This document shows positions 43,672-52,696 of a stretch of DNA of 64,000 nucleotides, one piece after another (position 1 is the stretch's first letter; every line of letters begins with the position of its first letter). Below the pieces are notes generated by a model that had not been told where the DNA came from, searched no databases, and saw nothing but the letters and a program-made list of their open reading frames with translations. The position numbers and the translations under genes are program-made. The stretch is from CAZIMM01 sp964540415 (GTDB lineage: Bacteria; Bacillota; Clostridia; Oscillospirales; Acutalibacteraceae), in assembly GCA_964540415.1 (NCBI GenBank), contig CAZIMM010000001.1, positions 106,087 to 170,086 on the forward strand, given 5' to 3'.

Positions 43672-44619
43672 TTGTTGTTCAGAGAAAATTTGCTCATGAC
43701 CGGTCAGCAGGTGCTGGTGCTTTATATAATCGTGGCCGTCGGCTTCATTGCGGACAAGGCAAAGATTTACACCGAACAGGCCTCCCGTCTGACGACTGAT
43801 CTTTTATTTTACATCATCACTCCCGCCGTGATTATCCAGAGCTTTCTCTCAATGGACCGCTCGGCGGACAACCTCCGTTCACTGCTCATCGCAATTGCAT
43901 GCGGAGTGGGAATTCATGTGGCGGGCATTGTCATGTCCCTGCCGCTGTTTCGCTCGGGCGATGCGAGGGTTTCTCCGATATATAAATACGCCTGCATTTA
44001 CGGCAACTGCGGCTACATGGCGCTGCCTCTTGCTCAGGCTGTGCTCGGCACGAGCGGCGTGTTCTATTGTTCCGCCGTTATTATGGTGTTCAACGTGTTC
44101 TGCTTTTCGCACGGCGTCCGTATAATGGAGGATAGGAGCAAAAAGTTTGATTTCAAGCGTCTGCTCTCCGGCATGCTGATAAACCCCGGAACCATCGGTG
44201 TTGTTCTGGGTCTTCCGCTGTTTTTGCTCAGTGTGAAGCTGCCGTACATAATTGACAGACCTCTTGCCTACATAGCCTCACTCAACACCCCTCTCGCTAT
44301 GCTGATTTTCGGCACTTATCTTGCAAACACCGACCTCAAATCAATGTTCACCGAAAAAAGGATATACGGCGTCGCGCTGTTCAAGCTTGTGCTTCTCCCG
44401 CTTGTCACACTCGCGGCTTTCCGTCTGTGCGGAGTCAGCGGCGCGCTTCTCACCGCAATGGCCATTTCCGCCTCCGCGCCCAGTGCGAACAACACCGTGC
44501 TTTTTTCGGCAAAGTTCGACAAGGACACGGGCACGGCCTCAAAAACCGTTGCCGTTGTCAGCTTTCTCTCCGTGCTGACAATGCCGCTGATTATCGCGGC
44601 GGCGGCGACTTTAAACTGA
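43672..44619 (+). CDS. AEC-family (auxin efflux carrier-like) transporter
   Basis: A protein of 315 residues with ten predicted membrane helices in two halves of five, the AEC layout. Segments such as YIIVAVGFIADKAKIYT near the start and ISASAPSANNTVLFS near the end match bacterial AEC proteins, which export or import organic acids such as malate. The start could be TTG 43672 (AAGGGA upstream) or ATG 43696; I kept the TTG. The substrate is unknown. Citrate synthase lies just upstream, which makes an organic acid plausible but unproven. Confidence 0.8.
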   Translation: MLFRENLLMTGQQVLVLYIIVAVGFIADKAKIYTEQASRLTTDLLFYIITPAVIIQSFLSMDRSADNLRSLLIAIACGVGIHVAGIVMSLPLFRSGDARVSPIYKYACIYGNCGYMALPLAQAVLGTSGVFYCSAVIMVFNVFCFSHGVRIMEDRSKKFDFKRLLSGMLINPGTIGVVLGLPLFLLSVKLPYIIDRPLAYIASLNTPLAMLIFGTYLANTDLKSMFTEKRIYGVALFKLVLLPLVTLAAFRLCGVSGALLTAMAISASAPSANNTVLFSAKFDKDTGTASKTVAVVSFLSVLTMPLIIAAAATLN

Positions 44620-44645
44620 TGACAATTCAAGGTGGTAAATAATTT

Positions 44646-45443
44646 ATGGCAACGTCAGCAGACAGGCGGCACAGCCGCACGGCATTCCCGTTCGGAGTGT
44701 TCATTATTATTCTTGCGCTCGTGGGCGCGGGCTTTCTCATCACGCTCGGCGTGAAGGGTGTGGAAAGCCTTGCGGACAACACCAAGAGCAAGCTTGAATA
44801 TCAGAAAATGCTCACGCACGTTGTCATGTACGACCCCGACCCGTTTGACGACATCAACGATGCAAACTTCAGCCAGCTCATTGACTGCTCAATCTGGGAA
44901 TACCTTTCCGGGGACATTTCCGCCTCGGACCTCAAATATGACGAGAGCGGCAAAATCATTGTTTCTCAGGCGGATGTTGAACAGACCTTTGCCTCACTTT
45001 TCGGCACTGATGTTTCAATTGCGGACAAACACGCAACCGTTGAGGGCTACGGCTATGAGTTCATTTACAGCCCGACGCGTCAGAGCTATCTCATCCCCGT
45101 CACCGGCATCATGCCGCTTTTCACTCCCAAGGTTGTGGATATCGACAAGAGCAAGAACTCGGTCGTGCTCACTGTGGGCTATCTTGCGAGCGGAGACTGG
45201 CAGCAGGACGAGGAGGGCAACTTCATTGAGCCCGCCCCAGACAAATACATGAAAATCACCGTCCGCGAAAAGGACGGCAAAGAATACATCAGCGCCATTC
45301 AGGTTACCGACGGCGGAGACACCGCAACAACGAATTCCGGAGAGGCGACTCAGCCGAATGTTCCGGAAGTTTTGACAACTTCGCCGCAGACTTCCGCGGC
45401 TGCCGAAAGCACCTCCGCCGACGAAGGTGAGAGCGAAAGCTGA
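44646..45443 (+). CDS. Membrane-anchored extracytoplasmic protein of unknown function
   Basis: A protein of 265 residues. A basic N-terminus is followed by one membrane helix (residues 16-36: FGVFIIILALVGAGFLITLGV). The rest is acidic and probably outside the cell, ending in a Thr/Ser/Glu-rich tail of about 35 residues. I do not recognise a family, although DUF-type single-pass proteins of this form are common in Clostridia. GGTGG precedes the ATG. It lies 26 bases after the AEC transporter and 34 bases before the YifB gene. Confidence 0.7.
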   Translation: MATSADRRHSRTAFPFGVFIIILALVGAGFLITLGVKGVESLADNTKSKLEYQKMLTHVVMYDPDPFDDINDANFSQLIDCSIWEYLSGDISASDLKYDESGKIIVSQADVEQTFASLFGTDVSIADKHATVEGYGYEFIYSPTRQSYLIPVTGIMPLFTPKVVDIDKSKNSVVLTVGYLASGDWQQDEEGNFIEPAPDKYMKITVREKDGKEYISAIQVTDGGDTATTNSGEATQPNVPEVLTTSPQTSAAAESTSADEGESES

Positions 45444-45477
45444 CGGCACACCGAACGAAACGGGGGGGTACAGCAGA

Positions 45478-47010
45478 ATGTTTTCCCGCGTCAAGAGCGT
45501 CGGCCTGTTCGGGATCGGCGGTTATATGGTTGAAGTCGAGGCGGACATCTCGCGTGGTCTGCCTCGTTTTGATATTGTGGGTCTGCCGGACGCCGCCGTC
45601 CATGAGGCAGCGGACAGAGTGCGCTCCGCCGTGAAAAACTGCGGACTTGACTTCCCCGTAAGCCGCATAACGGTGAACCTTGCCCCTGCAAGCAAGCGAA
45701 AGGAGGGCACGGTTTACGATCTTCCGATTTTCATTGCCCTCATGCTTGCAACACATCAGCTGCAGGTGAACGATATTGACAAAACCGCCTTTATCGGCGA
45801 GCTGTCTCTCGACGGCTCGGTGCGCCCTGTCCGCGGAGCGCTTCCGATGGTTATTGAGGCTCAGCGCAGCGGCATCGAACGGATTTTTGTTCCCGAGGCA
45901 AACGCGGCGGAAAGCTCCGTTGTGCGCGGGATAGAGATTTTCGCAATAAAAAGCATCACCGACCTCACCGCCTTCCTTTGCGGTGAGCTTTTGCTTTCTC
46001 CCGTGCCTCCCGACATCGGCGTGAGCAGTCAGCCGCGGTTCTCCCTTGCGGACTTCAAGGATGTCAAGGGGCAGTACGAGGCAAAGTACGCTCTTGAGGT
46101 TGCCGCTGCAGGCGGACACAACGTGATGATGATAGGCCCTCCCGGCTCCGGAAAGAGTATGCTCGCAAAGCGCCTTCCGTCCATTCTGCCGGAGATGACC
46201 TTTGAAGAAAAAATCGAAACAACAAATATTTACTCCGTTGCGGGAATGCTCCCCTCCGGTGTTTCGCTTGTGCAGTCGCGCCCCTTCCGCTCACCGCATC
46301 ACACGGTGTCCGCGGCTGGTCTTTCGGGCGGCGGTGCCGTGCCGAGACCCGGGGAAATATCACTTGCGCACAACGGGGTTTTGTTTTTGGACGAGCTGCC
46401 GGAGTTTGCACGCACCGCGCTCGAAATTATGCGGCAGCCGGTTGAGGACGGAGTCATCACAATCACTCGCGCATCGGGGACGGTGACTTACCCCAGCTCC
46501 GTTATGCTTGTTTGCGCAATGAATCCCTGCCCCTGCGGCTTTTTCGGCCACCCGACAAAGAAGTGCACCTGCCCTGCAGGCGCGGCGGCAAAATATCTCA
46601 GCAGAGTTTCCGGCCCGCTGCTTGACAGGCTCGACATTCACATTGAGGTTCCTCCCGTGGACTTTGCCGCACTTTCCGGCAGGGGAGAGGGTGAGCCGTC
46701 CGCAAAAATCAAGCAGCGTGTTGATGCCGCCCGGGAAATTCAGCAGCGTCGTTTCAAAGGGATGAATATCGGCTGCAATGCGAAAATGACCGCCGAGATG
46801 ACCCGCCGCTTCTGCTCACCCGACAGCGGGGCAATGCAGCTGCTTGAAAAGGCGTTTGACCGCATGGGGCTCTCCGCAAGAGCATATGACAAAATTCTTC
46901 GCGTGGCGAGGACAATTGCAGACCTTGACGGCAGCGAAATCGTCGGGTCGGAGCACATCTCGCGCGCGTTGCAGTTCAGAAGTCTGGACAGAAAGTTCTG
47001 GAAGTCGTAA
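45478..47010 (+). CDS. YifB/ComM-family Mg-chelatase-like AAA+ ATPase
   Basis: A protein of 510 residues counted from MFSRVKSVGLFGIGGY. The N-terminal Lon-S5-like domain (about 1-180) is followed by an AAA+ module with Walker A GPPGSGKSM, Walker B VLFLDELPEF and the MNPCPCGFFGHPTKKCTCP loop. The relative ComM in Gram-negatives is a helicase that promotes branch migration during natural transformation. In Firmicutes the role is less clear. It ends a four-gene plus-strand run. A longer open frame upstream overlaps the previous gene and has no site. Confidence 0.92.
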   Translation: MFSRVKSVGLFGIGGYMVEVEADISRGLPRFDIVGLPDAAVHEAADRVRSAVKNCGLDFPVSRITVNLAPASKRKEGTVYDLPIFIALMLATHQLQVNDIDKTAFIGELSLDGSVRPVRGALPMVIEAQRSGIERIFVPEANAAESSVVRGIEIFAIKSITDLTAFLCGELLLSPVPPDIGVSSQPRFSLADFKDVKGQYEAKYALEVAAAGGHNVMMIGPPGSGKSMLAKRLPSILPEMTFEEKIETTNIYSVAGMLPSGVSLVQSRPFRSPHHTVSAAGLSGGGAVPRPGEISLAHNGVLFLDELPEFARTALEIMRQPVEDGVITITRASGTVTYPSSVMLVCAMNPCPCGFFGHPTKKCTCPAGAAAKYLSRVSGPLLDRLDIHIEVPPVDFAALSGRGEGEPSAKIKQRVDAAREIQQRRFKGMNIGCNAKMTAEMTRRFCSPDSGAMQLLEKAFDRMGLSARAYDKILRVARTIADLDGSEIVGSEHISRALQFRSLDRKFWKS

Positions 47011-47083
47011 CGTAACCCATACAAACAAAAAATGCCGCACACCCTCCGGGGCAGTGTGCAAAGTCAAAAAACATTTTGAACGC

Positions 47084-47116
47084 AAAAGAAAAGCCGTCTG
47101 CATTTCTGCAGACGGC
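47084..47116 (-). terminator. Terminator of the SLH-like secreted protein gene
   Basis: A perfect 10-bp stem (GCCGTCTGCA / TGCAGACGGC) with a GAAA loop is followed on the minus strand by TTTTCTTTT. It may also slow plus-strand transcripts from the YifB gene. Confidence 0.9.
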
Positions 47117-47141
47117 TTCCGCTTTGATTAATGAGAAAAAG

Positions 47142-48863
47142 TTATGCAGCTCTTGTGCATACGGGCACTCTCTGGCCGTCCTCAAAATGGAACTGGCAGA
47201 TAACGCCGTTGCTTTCGTCAACAAGATTCCAGGTCTTCTTCAGGCCGATCTTCTTGATGATGGAGTTCTGACCGACAGAGATGCTTACAAGGCCGAACAC
47301 TTTGATATTTGCGCAATACTGCAGGTTCTCGCCGTTGGGAATGGATCCCTTCAGGTCAAACAGAATATCGACGGGAATATCAACCGTGAAGTCCTTCGCG
47401 CCTGTCGTGATGAATGTAGAAACTCTGATGCCGATGCCGCCGCATACTTCGACGTCAACAAGAGTTATGCCAAGGAGCCTCAGTGAAAGATTCAGACCGA
47501 CCTTAACAGCCGCAGCTGCCTGGATGTCGAAATCCCAGCTCTCTGTTTGAGAGTCGCTGAAAGCTCTGCCCTTGTTATTGACAATTTCATAGCCCTTGGA
47601 CTCGTTGGATGTCACAATAACAGCAACCTTACCGTCAAAGGTGATGATAACCTTGAGGTCAAGCTGGATTGTGAGTGCGGGGCAGTTCGGAACTGCGACT
47701 GCAACGGAGAAGATGTTGATAACACTGTCTCCGCCCTTCTTGAGTTCAAAGAGATTGTTTTTAACTCTGGAGATGAAGTCGACCTCATCAGCACCCTCAC
47801 CGAGATCGGTGGGAGCGACAGAAGCCGAATAAGAGCCGTAAACCGAGGTGGTGTCGACGCAGTTATAGTCCATGCGGACATAAGCATAGTCGATATCAGC
47901 CTTTGCAATATTGCCTTCGAAAGCGGAAGCAACATTGAAATCTGTCAGTTCGTACTCTTTTTTGATGTTGATTCCCTTAACATTACCTGTTGCGGAAACC
48001 CTGAAGCCGTCCTCAAGGACCTTCGCGGCGATTTTGACTCCGCCGACGGAGAAGCTGACATCGATCTTCTGGAGAAGAGACGCCTGCTGCGCATATTCCT
48101 CAACCGTCTGGCCTGCGGCAATATTGGTTGCCTCCTGAAGGACAACACCATTTGCGTCGACTATTTCGGCTGTCTGGAACATGGGTGCGAATTCGCCCTG
48201 GTAGGACAGTTCCTGTGCATCTTCAAGCTCAGCCTGATTGAGAACGACATCGCCGTCCGCCGACTGAACCTGATACGCTCCGTTTGATTCGACAACGCTG
48301 TAGTTGTTGGCATTGAGGTCTATTTTTTCGCCGTCTGCCTTGACAACATCCGCTTTGTTTGCAAAGGACTTTGAAGTCCAGAGCTCAACCGCAGCATCAA
48401 GGGCCTCGAGAGCGTCGTCCGCTGCGATTTTCTTGACATTGAACTTGCCTGCAAAGCCTGTATCCGTGAGACCGAGCGCAACAGCGTCGGCGATCTCTGC
48501 GGGATATGTAAGCTTATCCGCATTGGCAATGTCCGCGTTGCCGGTTGAGAGCTTTGCAGCTCTGACGAGTGTTGCGAAAACAAACTCGTTTGTCGCCTCG
48601 GCGGCAACGTCAATGTCATCTTCCGCAGTAATGACTCCCCACTCATATGCAGTCTGAACCGCGCTGAAATATTCATTGTCAGCGGGGACACTTGCATAAT
48701 AAGGGGTCTGGCTCTCGTAGCCTGTCTGGCCGAAGGCATCGTTCACAAGAACAAGCCATTCACCGACAGTTATGCCATCTTCGACTGCTCCGCCGAAACC
48801 GGGGAATATGGATCCGAAGAAAACCATAAGCACTGCCATAATCATGGAGATGAATTTTTGCAT
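47142..48863 (-). CDS. Secreted protein with degenerate SLH-like N-terminal region
   Basis: A protein of 573 residues. A signal peptide covers about residues 1-27. The region from ITVGEWLVLVNDAFG to about residue 160 has the spacing of two or more S-layer-homology repeats (an EY.AVQTAYEWGVI segment), but key residues are degenerate. The rest is beta-rich with Val/Ile/Asp-rich stretches (such as VIITFDGKVAVIVTSNESKGYEI) and ends near CQFHFEDGQRVPVC. It may be a wall-associated or S-layer-like protein. No enzymatic motif is seen. The promoter is near consensus and the ribosome-binding site is AAAGGAGG, so expression may be high. Confidence 0.65.
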   Translation of the reverse strand: MQKFISMIMAVLMVFFGSIFPGFGGAVEDGITVGEWLVLVNDAFGQTGYESQTPYYASVPADNEYFSAVQTAYEWGVITAEDDIDVAAEATNEFVFATLVRAAKLSTGNADIANADKLTYPAEIADAVALGLTDTGFAGKFNVKKIAADDALEALDAAVELWTSKSFANKADVVKADGEKIDLNANNYSVVESNGAYQVQSADGDVVLNQAELEDAQELSYQGEFAPMFQTAEIVDANGVVLQEATNIAAGQTVEEYAQQASLLQKIDVSFSVGGVKIAAKVLEDGFRVSATGNVKGINIKKEYELTDFNVASAFEGNIAKADIDYAYVRMDYNCVDTTSVYGSYSASVAPTDLGEGADEVDFISRVKNNLFELKKGGDSVINIFSVAVAVPNCPALTIQLDLKVIITFDGKVAVIVTSNESKGYEIVNNKGRAFSDSQTESWDFDIQAAAAVKVGLNLSLRLLGITLVDVEVCGGIGIRVSTFITTGAKDFTVDIPVDILFDLKGSIPNGENLQYCANIKVFGLVSISVGQNSIIKKIGLKKTWNLVDESNGVICQFHFEDGQRVPVCTRAA

Positions 48864-48949
48864 TTCTTTTCCTCCTTTACTAAAATTGGTGCCGATACTC
48901 CTCCCGCCTTGGCATCAACGGACAGAAGTACGTACTCTGACACGCTATC

Positions 48950-48978
48950 ATTATAGCAATAATTACCACAATAATCAA
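48950..48978 (-). promoter_or_regulatory. Predicted strong promoter of the SLH-like protein gene
   Basis: On the minus strand TTGATT and a perfect TATAAT are 17 bases apart, with an extended -10 (TGCTATAAT). A leader of about 80 bases follows. Confidence 0.8.
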
Positions 48979-49090
48979 GAGTATTAATAAAAATTGTTTA
49001 AAACAACGAAAATTTTACAAATATAAATTCTATTCCAAACACAATAAGAGTATCCGAAGAGGTTTTCCGCCCGGAAATCATCCCCGAAGC

Positions 49091-49948
49091 TTATCCGCGC
49101 CGCAAAAGCTCCCTGCTGAGTGCCGCCAGTTCCTCCATTGTCAGGCTTTCGGCGCGCACCGTTTCCGCAAAGCCGCACCGCGCGAGAGCCGCCGCAACCT
49201 CGGGCTTCCCGATGCCTGTTCCGGCGGAAATTGCGTTTGCCGCCGTTTTTCTGCGCTGACCGAACGCCGCTTTGACCATGCGAAAAAAGAATTTCTCGTC
49301 TCCCGCGTCAACAGGCGGTTCTCCGCGCACCTCAAGGCGGATTACGGAGCTGTCAACCTTCGGTGCGGGCATGAACGAGCCGGCGGACACGTCAAACAGC
49401 TTTTCGGCGCGGGCGTAATAATCCACCGCAACCGTCACCGCTCCCGCCTCTCTGCTGCCCACTCTAGCGCAAAGCCGCTGCGCCGCCTCTTTCTGCACCA
49501 TAACCGTGATGCTTTTCACCGGCAGCCTGTTTTCGAGCAGATACATGATGACCGGCGACGTGATATAATACGGCAGGTTTGCGCACACACACACATCCGC
49601 GCCGCCGAATTCAGTTTCAATGAGCCGGCGCAGGTCGGTTTTGAGAACGTCCGCGTTGATAATTTTTACATTTCCGAAGTCCCCGAGCGTTTCATTGAGC
49701 ACGGGCAACAGGCGGCTGTCAAGCTCGATGCACACAACCTTTTCCGAACGCTCGGCAAGCTGTGCTGTGAGCACTCCGAGACCCGGCCCGATTTCAATCA
49801 CACCGCAGGTGTCTGCGCCGCATTCATCTGCCATGCGCGGACAAACCGTCGGGTTGACGAGAAAATTCTGCCCGAGCGCTTTTGAAAACGTGAAGCCGTG
49901 CCGGCTCAGCAGTTCTTTGATATATGCAATGTCGGTAAGCTGATTCAT
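49091..49948 (-). CDS. rsmA: 16S rRNA (adenine-N6,N6)-dimethyltransferase RsmA (KsgA)
   Basis: A protein of 285 residues counted from MNQLTDIAYIKELLSRHGF. The SAM-binding motif VIEIGPGLGVLTAQLAE and the catalytic NLPYYITSPVIMYLL are clear. It dimethylates two adjacent adenines near the 3' end of 16S rRNA late in 30S assembly. GGAAGG precedes the chosen ATG. The longer open frame upstream runs antiparallel-phase over the Gfo/Idh gene and is not real. It lies 13 bases after that gene. Confidence 0.97.
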   Translation of the reverse strand: MNQLTDIAYIKELLSRHGFTFSKALGQNFLVNPTVCPRMADECGADTCGVIEIGPGLGVLTAQLAERSEKVVCIELDSRLLPVLNETLGDFGNVKIINADVLKTDLRRLIETEFGGADVCVCANLPYYITSPVIMYLLENRLPVKSITVMVQKEAAQRLCARVGSREAGAVTVAVDYYARAEKLFDVSAGSFMPAPKVDSSVIRLEVRGEPPVDAGDEKFFFRMVKAAFGQRRKTAANAISAGTGIGKPEVAAALARCGFAETVRAESLTMEELAALSRELLRRG

Positions 49949-49961
49949 GCCGTATCCTTCC

Positions 49962-50945
49962 TCAGTCAACCGGGTAAACCACACCGATTTGTTTTCTGAT
50001 TTCGTCCGTCTGCTCGCAGATAAACTTCGATTGGCTGTGCGGAACAAATTCGCTTTGCAGAAGACCGCCGGAAATACACCTCGACGCTTCCTCGATTTGT
50101 TCCTCAAAGCCGTTGCCCTTGTAGGGGCATTCAATCGTCTGCGTGCCCTCGCCGTAAATTTCAAGCCGGATTGTCTCCGGCGCATAGAAATGGCGGAGAT
50201 AAGCATAGCCCTTTTCGCCGTAAATGCAGCCCTCGTTCGGCTTTCGCACTGTCATTCCCGACGATATTTCCGCAAGTATTCCGCTTTTATATTTGAGCGT
50301 CGCGCAGCAGTGCAGGTCAACCCCGCGCCCGCTCAGCTCGGCGAGCGCACGGATATCCTCAACCTCGTGCCCTGCAAACCAGGATGCAAAGCTCAGGCCG
50401 TAGCATCCGACATCGAGCAGCGAGCCTCCGCCGTAAAACGGGTCAAAGGCGTGATGCTCCGGCTCGTCGGACATATCGTAGCAGAAGTCTCCGCGAATGC
50501 CGCGGATTTTTCCGAGCTTGCCGGAGTTCACAATCTCCATGAGCTTTATTGTTCCCGGCACAAGCCTCGCCCACATGGCCTCCATCAAAAAAACTTTGTT
50601 CCGCGCGGCGCAGTCGAGCATTTTTTGCAGCTCCGCCGCGTTGAGCGTCATGGGCTTTTCGCAAAGAACTCCCTTGCCGTTCTGCATGAACAGAATTGAG
50701 CATTCCGCGTGCCTGCCGTGGGGAACGGCTATGTAGGCGGCATCAATGTCTCGGCTTTTCGCCATGTCCTCATAGCTTGAAAACCTGAGCGGTATGCCGA
50801 ACTCATCCCCGAATTGCTCCGCGTTTTCGCGCGAACGTGAGGCGACTGCCGAGAGCACTGCGCCGTCCGCGTTTTTGCATGCCTGTGCGAATCTGTGGGC
50901 GATGTTGCCGGTGCCGACAATTCCCCAGCGGATGTCTTTTTTCAT
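49962..50945 (-). CDS. Gfo/Idh/MocA-family oxidoreductase (dihydrodiol dehydrogenase-like)
   Basis: A protein of 327 residues. The Rossmann fold begins IRWGIVGTGNIAHRFAQA. The CEKPMTLN segment and the following MEAMWARLVPG are typical of the subgroup with trans-dihydrodiol dehydrogenase-like sequences. The C-terminal domain has GGSLLDVGCYGLSFA. It probably oxidises or reduces a sugar-like substrate with NAD(P). It differs from the oxidoreductase at 21349 by about 50% or more of residues by eye, so the two are distinct paralogues. GGGAGAAAC precedes the ATG. It lies between serS and rsmA. Confidence 0.88.
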   Translation of the reverse strand: MKKDIRWGIVGTGNIAHRFAQACKNADGAVLSAVASRSRENAEQFGDEFGIPLRFSSYEDMAKSRDIDAAYIAVPHGRHAECSILFMQNGKGVLCEKPMTLNAAELQKMLDCAARNKVFLMEAMWARLVPGTIKLMEIVNSGKLGKIRGIRGDFCYDMSDEPEHHAFDPFYGGGSLLDVGCYGLSFASWFAGHEVEDIRALAELSGRGVDLHCCATLKYKSGILAEISSGMTVRKPNEGCIYGEKGYAYLRHFYAPETIRLEIYGEGTQTIECPYKGNGFEEQIEEASRCISGGLLQSEFVPHSQSKFICEQTDEIRKQIGVVYPVD

Positions 50946-51040
50946 GTTGTTTCTCCCGTCTCTTCTGTTGCTCCGGCGCTCCGGGCGAGTGGGAACAAAC
51001 CGTTATCCCGATTCTATGCGTAAATACATTTTCAGGCTGA

Positions 51041-51086
51041 AATCCGGAAGGACATCTCAAGGTCAGCGCCTCAGCCCTTCCGGATT
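51041..51086. repeat. Inverted repeat between serS and the oxidoreductase gene
   Basis: AATCCGGAAGG and CCTTCCGGATT form an 11-bp perfect inverted repeat 24 bases apart. There is no T-tract, so this may be an RNA processing or Rho-type end, or a dispersed repeat. Confidence 0.55.
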
Positions 51087-51121
51087 ACGTTCCGCAAATT
51101 GATATGAATTGCGCTGCAAAT

Positions 51122-52393
51122 TTAACCGATAACCTTGCAGCCCATATATTTCACCAGTGCATCCGGAACAGTCACGGTGCCGTCTGCATTCTGGAAGTTT
51201 TCGAGAATCGCCGCCGTGGTTCTGCCGATTGCAACGCCCGAGCCGTTGAGGGTGTGCACAAGACGCGCCTTGTCCTTTGCATCCTTTTTGAAGCGGATTG
51301 CCGCTCTGCGCGCCTGGAGATCCTCAAAATTCGAGCAGGAGGAAATTTCCACATACCTGTTGTATGACGGCATCCAGACCTCAATATCGTAGGTTTTTGC
51401 GGAGGAGAAGCCGATGTCGCCCGTGCTCAGGCAAACAACTCTGTACGGCAGGCCGAGCAGCTGCAAAACGCGTTCCGCGTCGTTAGTCAGGCTTTCAAGC
51501 TCCTGATACGATGTCTCCGGGTCTGCAAACTTCACCAGCTCCACCTTGTTGAACTGGTGCTGACGGATAAGCCCTCTCGTGTCCCTTCCGGCGCTGCCCG
51601 CCTCCGCTCTGAAGCAGGCGGAATAGGCGCAGTATTTGATCGGGAGCTGTGAGCCGTCGAGAATCTCGTTGCGGTGCATATTCGTCACGGGCACCTCGGC
51701 TGTGGGAATGAGGAAATAATCCTCGTTTGCAAGCTTGAAGGCGTCCTCCTCAAATTTCGGAAGCTGACCCGTACCTGTCATTGAAGCGCGGTTGACCATG
51801 TACGGCGGAAAGATTTCCGTGTAGCCGTTTGCGGTGTGGGTGTCCAGGAAGAAGCTGACGATTGAACGCTCCAGCCTTGCGCCCGCGCCCTTGTAGAAGT
51901 GGAAGCGCGCACCCGTAACCTTTGCGGCCGTTTCGGGGTCGAGAATGCCCAACTGTGCGCCGATGTCCCAGTGCGCCTTCGGCTCAAAGCCGAAATCTCT
52001 CGGCTCGCCCCAGCGGCGGATTTCCTCGTTGAAGGTGTCGTCCGCTCCGACGGGTATTGTCGGGTTGGGAATGTTCGGGAACTCATACATGATTTTCTGC
52101 TGCGCCGCTTCAAGCTCCGCCAGGCGCGCGTCGTCCGCCTTGATGGTTTCCTTGATTTCGTTCATGCGCGACATGACAGCGGAAATGTCCCCGCCCTCTT
52201 TTTTAATGCGCGGAATATCCTTGCTCGCAAGATTCTGCTCCTGCTTCAGCGCATCGTTCTTCATTGTCAGCTCACGGCGCTGCGCGTCAAGGCTGAGCAC
52301 CTCGTCAACAAGAGCGTCCATGTTCTTGTTGCGTGTTTTCATCGCGTCCTTCACTTTTTGTGGGTCTTCTCTGATGAGTCTGATGTCAAGCAT
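51122..52393 (-). CDS. serS: Seryl-tRNA synthetase
   Basis: A protein of 423 residues. The N-terminal coiled-coil arm that grips the tRNA spans about residues 25-105. Class II motif 2 is seen in CFRAEAGSAGRDTRGLIRQHQF (in parts) and motif 3 in LNGSGVAIGRTTAAILEN. It charges tRNA-Ser and tRNA-Sec. I see no T-box leader upstream. GGAGAG precedes the ATG. Confidence 0.98.
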   Translation of the reverse strand: MLDIRLIREDPQKVKDAMKTRNKNMDALVDEVLSLDAQRRELTMKNDALKQEQNLASKDIPRIKKEGGDISAVMSRMNEIKETIKADDARLAELEAAQQKIMYEFPNIPNPTIPVGADDTFNEEIRRWGEPRDFGFEPKAHWDIGAQLGILDPETAAKVTGARFHFYKGAGARLERSIVSFFLDTHTANGYTEIFPPYMVNRASMTGTGQLPKFEEDAFKLANEDYFLIPTAEVPVTNMHRNEILDGSQLPIKYCAYSACFRAEAGSAGRDTRGLIRQHQFNKVELVKFADPETSYQELESLTNDAERVLQLLGLPYRVVCLSTGDIGFSSAKTYDIEVWMPSYNRYVEISSCSNFEDLQARRAAIRFKKDAKDKARLVHTLNGSGVAIGRTTAAILENFQNADGTVTVPDALVKYMGCKVIG

Positions 52394-52696
52394 TTTTATC
52401 TCTCCAAATATAAAATTTGTTTTTTACGGCTAAAAATTTTTACGTTTGTTTAACGCGCTGTTTGTTCTGTTGAAATATGTGTTGTGCTTTGCCGAGTTGT
52501 TTGCGGTCACAGCCACAATTTCGGCAGCCGGCAGATGTATTATCCGAGCGGTTTTCCGCTGCCGAGCGAGCATCCAAACACTTACGGCAACCGGCATCTG
52601 TATTATCCGAGCGGTTTTCCGCTGCCGTGTGCAAATCCACTTGCATTTTTAAAAATTCCCACGCCCGCCGTCCCGAAACTCTCAATCGGCGGAAAA
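52394..52696. other. Intergenic region between serS and parB with a 63-bp repeat
   Basis: No recognised gene. It contains the duplicated unit at 52536-52627, which would lie in the 3' end of the parB transcript. Short open frames on both strands reflect the repeat only. Confidence 0.5.
52536..52627. repeat. Two direct repeats with a hairpin (period 63 bp)
   Basis: A 29-bp sequence is repeated exactly at 52536-52564 and 52599-52627, and the similarity extends to about 45 bp on the left side. Each copy holds the palindrome AGCGG-TTTT-CCGCT. The period of 63 bp equals the common unit length of the array at 54371, but the sequences differ. Confidence 0.8.

Noticed and set aside
52394..52450. T-box leader before serS
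   Set aside because: The upstream region is short and has no T-box core or specifier stem.
52440..52685. Small Cys-containing repeat protein on the minus strand after parB
   Set aside because: The repeated peptide is a by-product of the 63-bp DNA repeat, and no ribosome-binding site or known family is seen.
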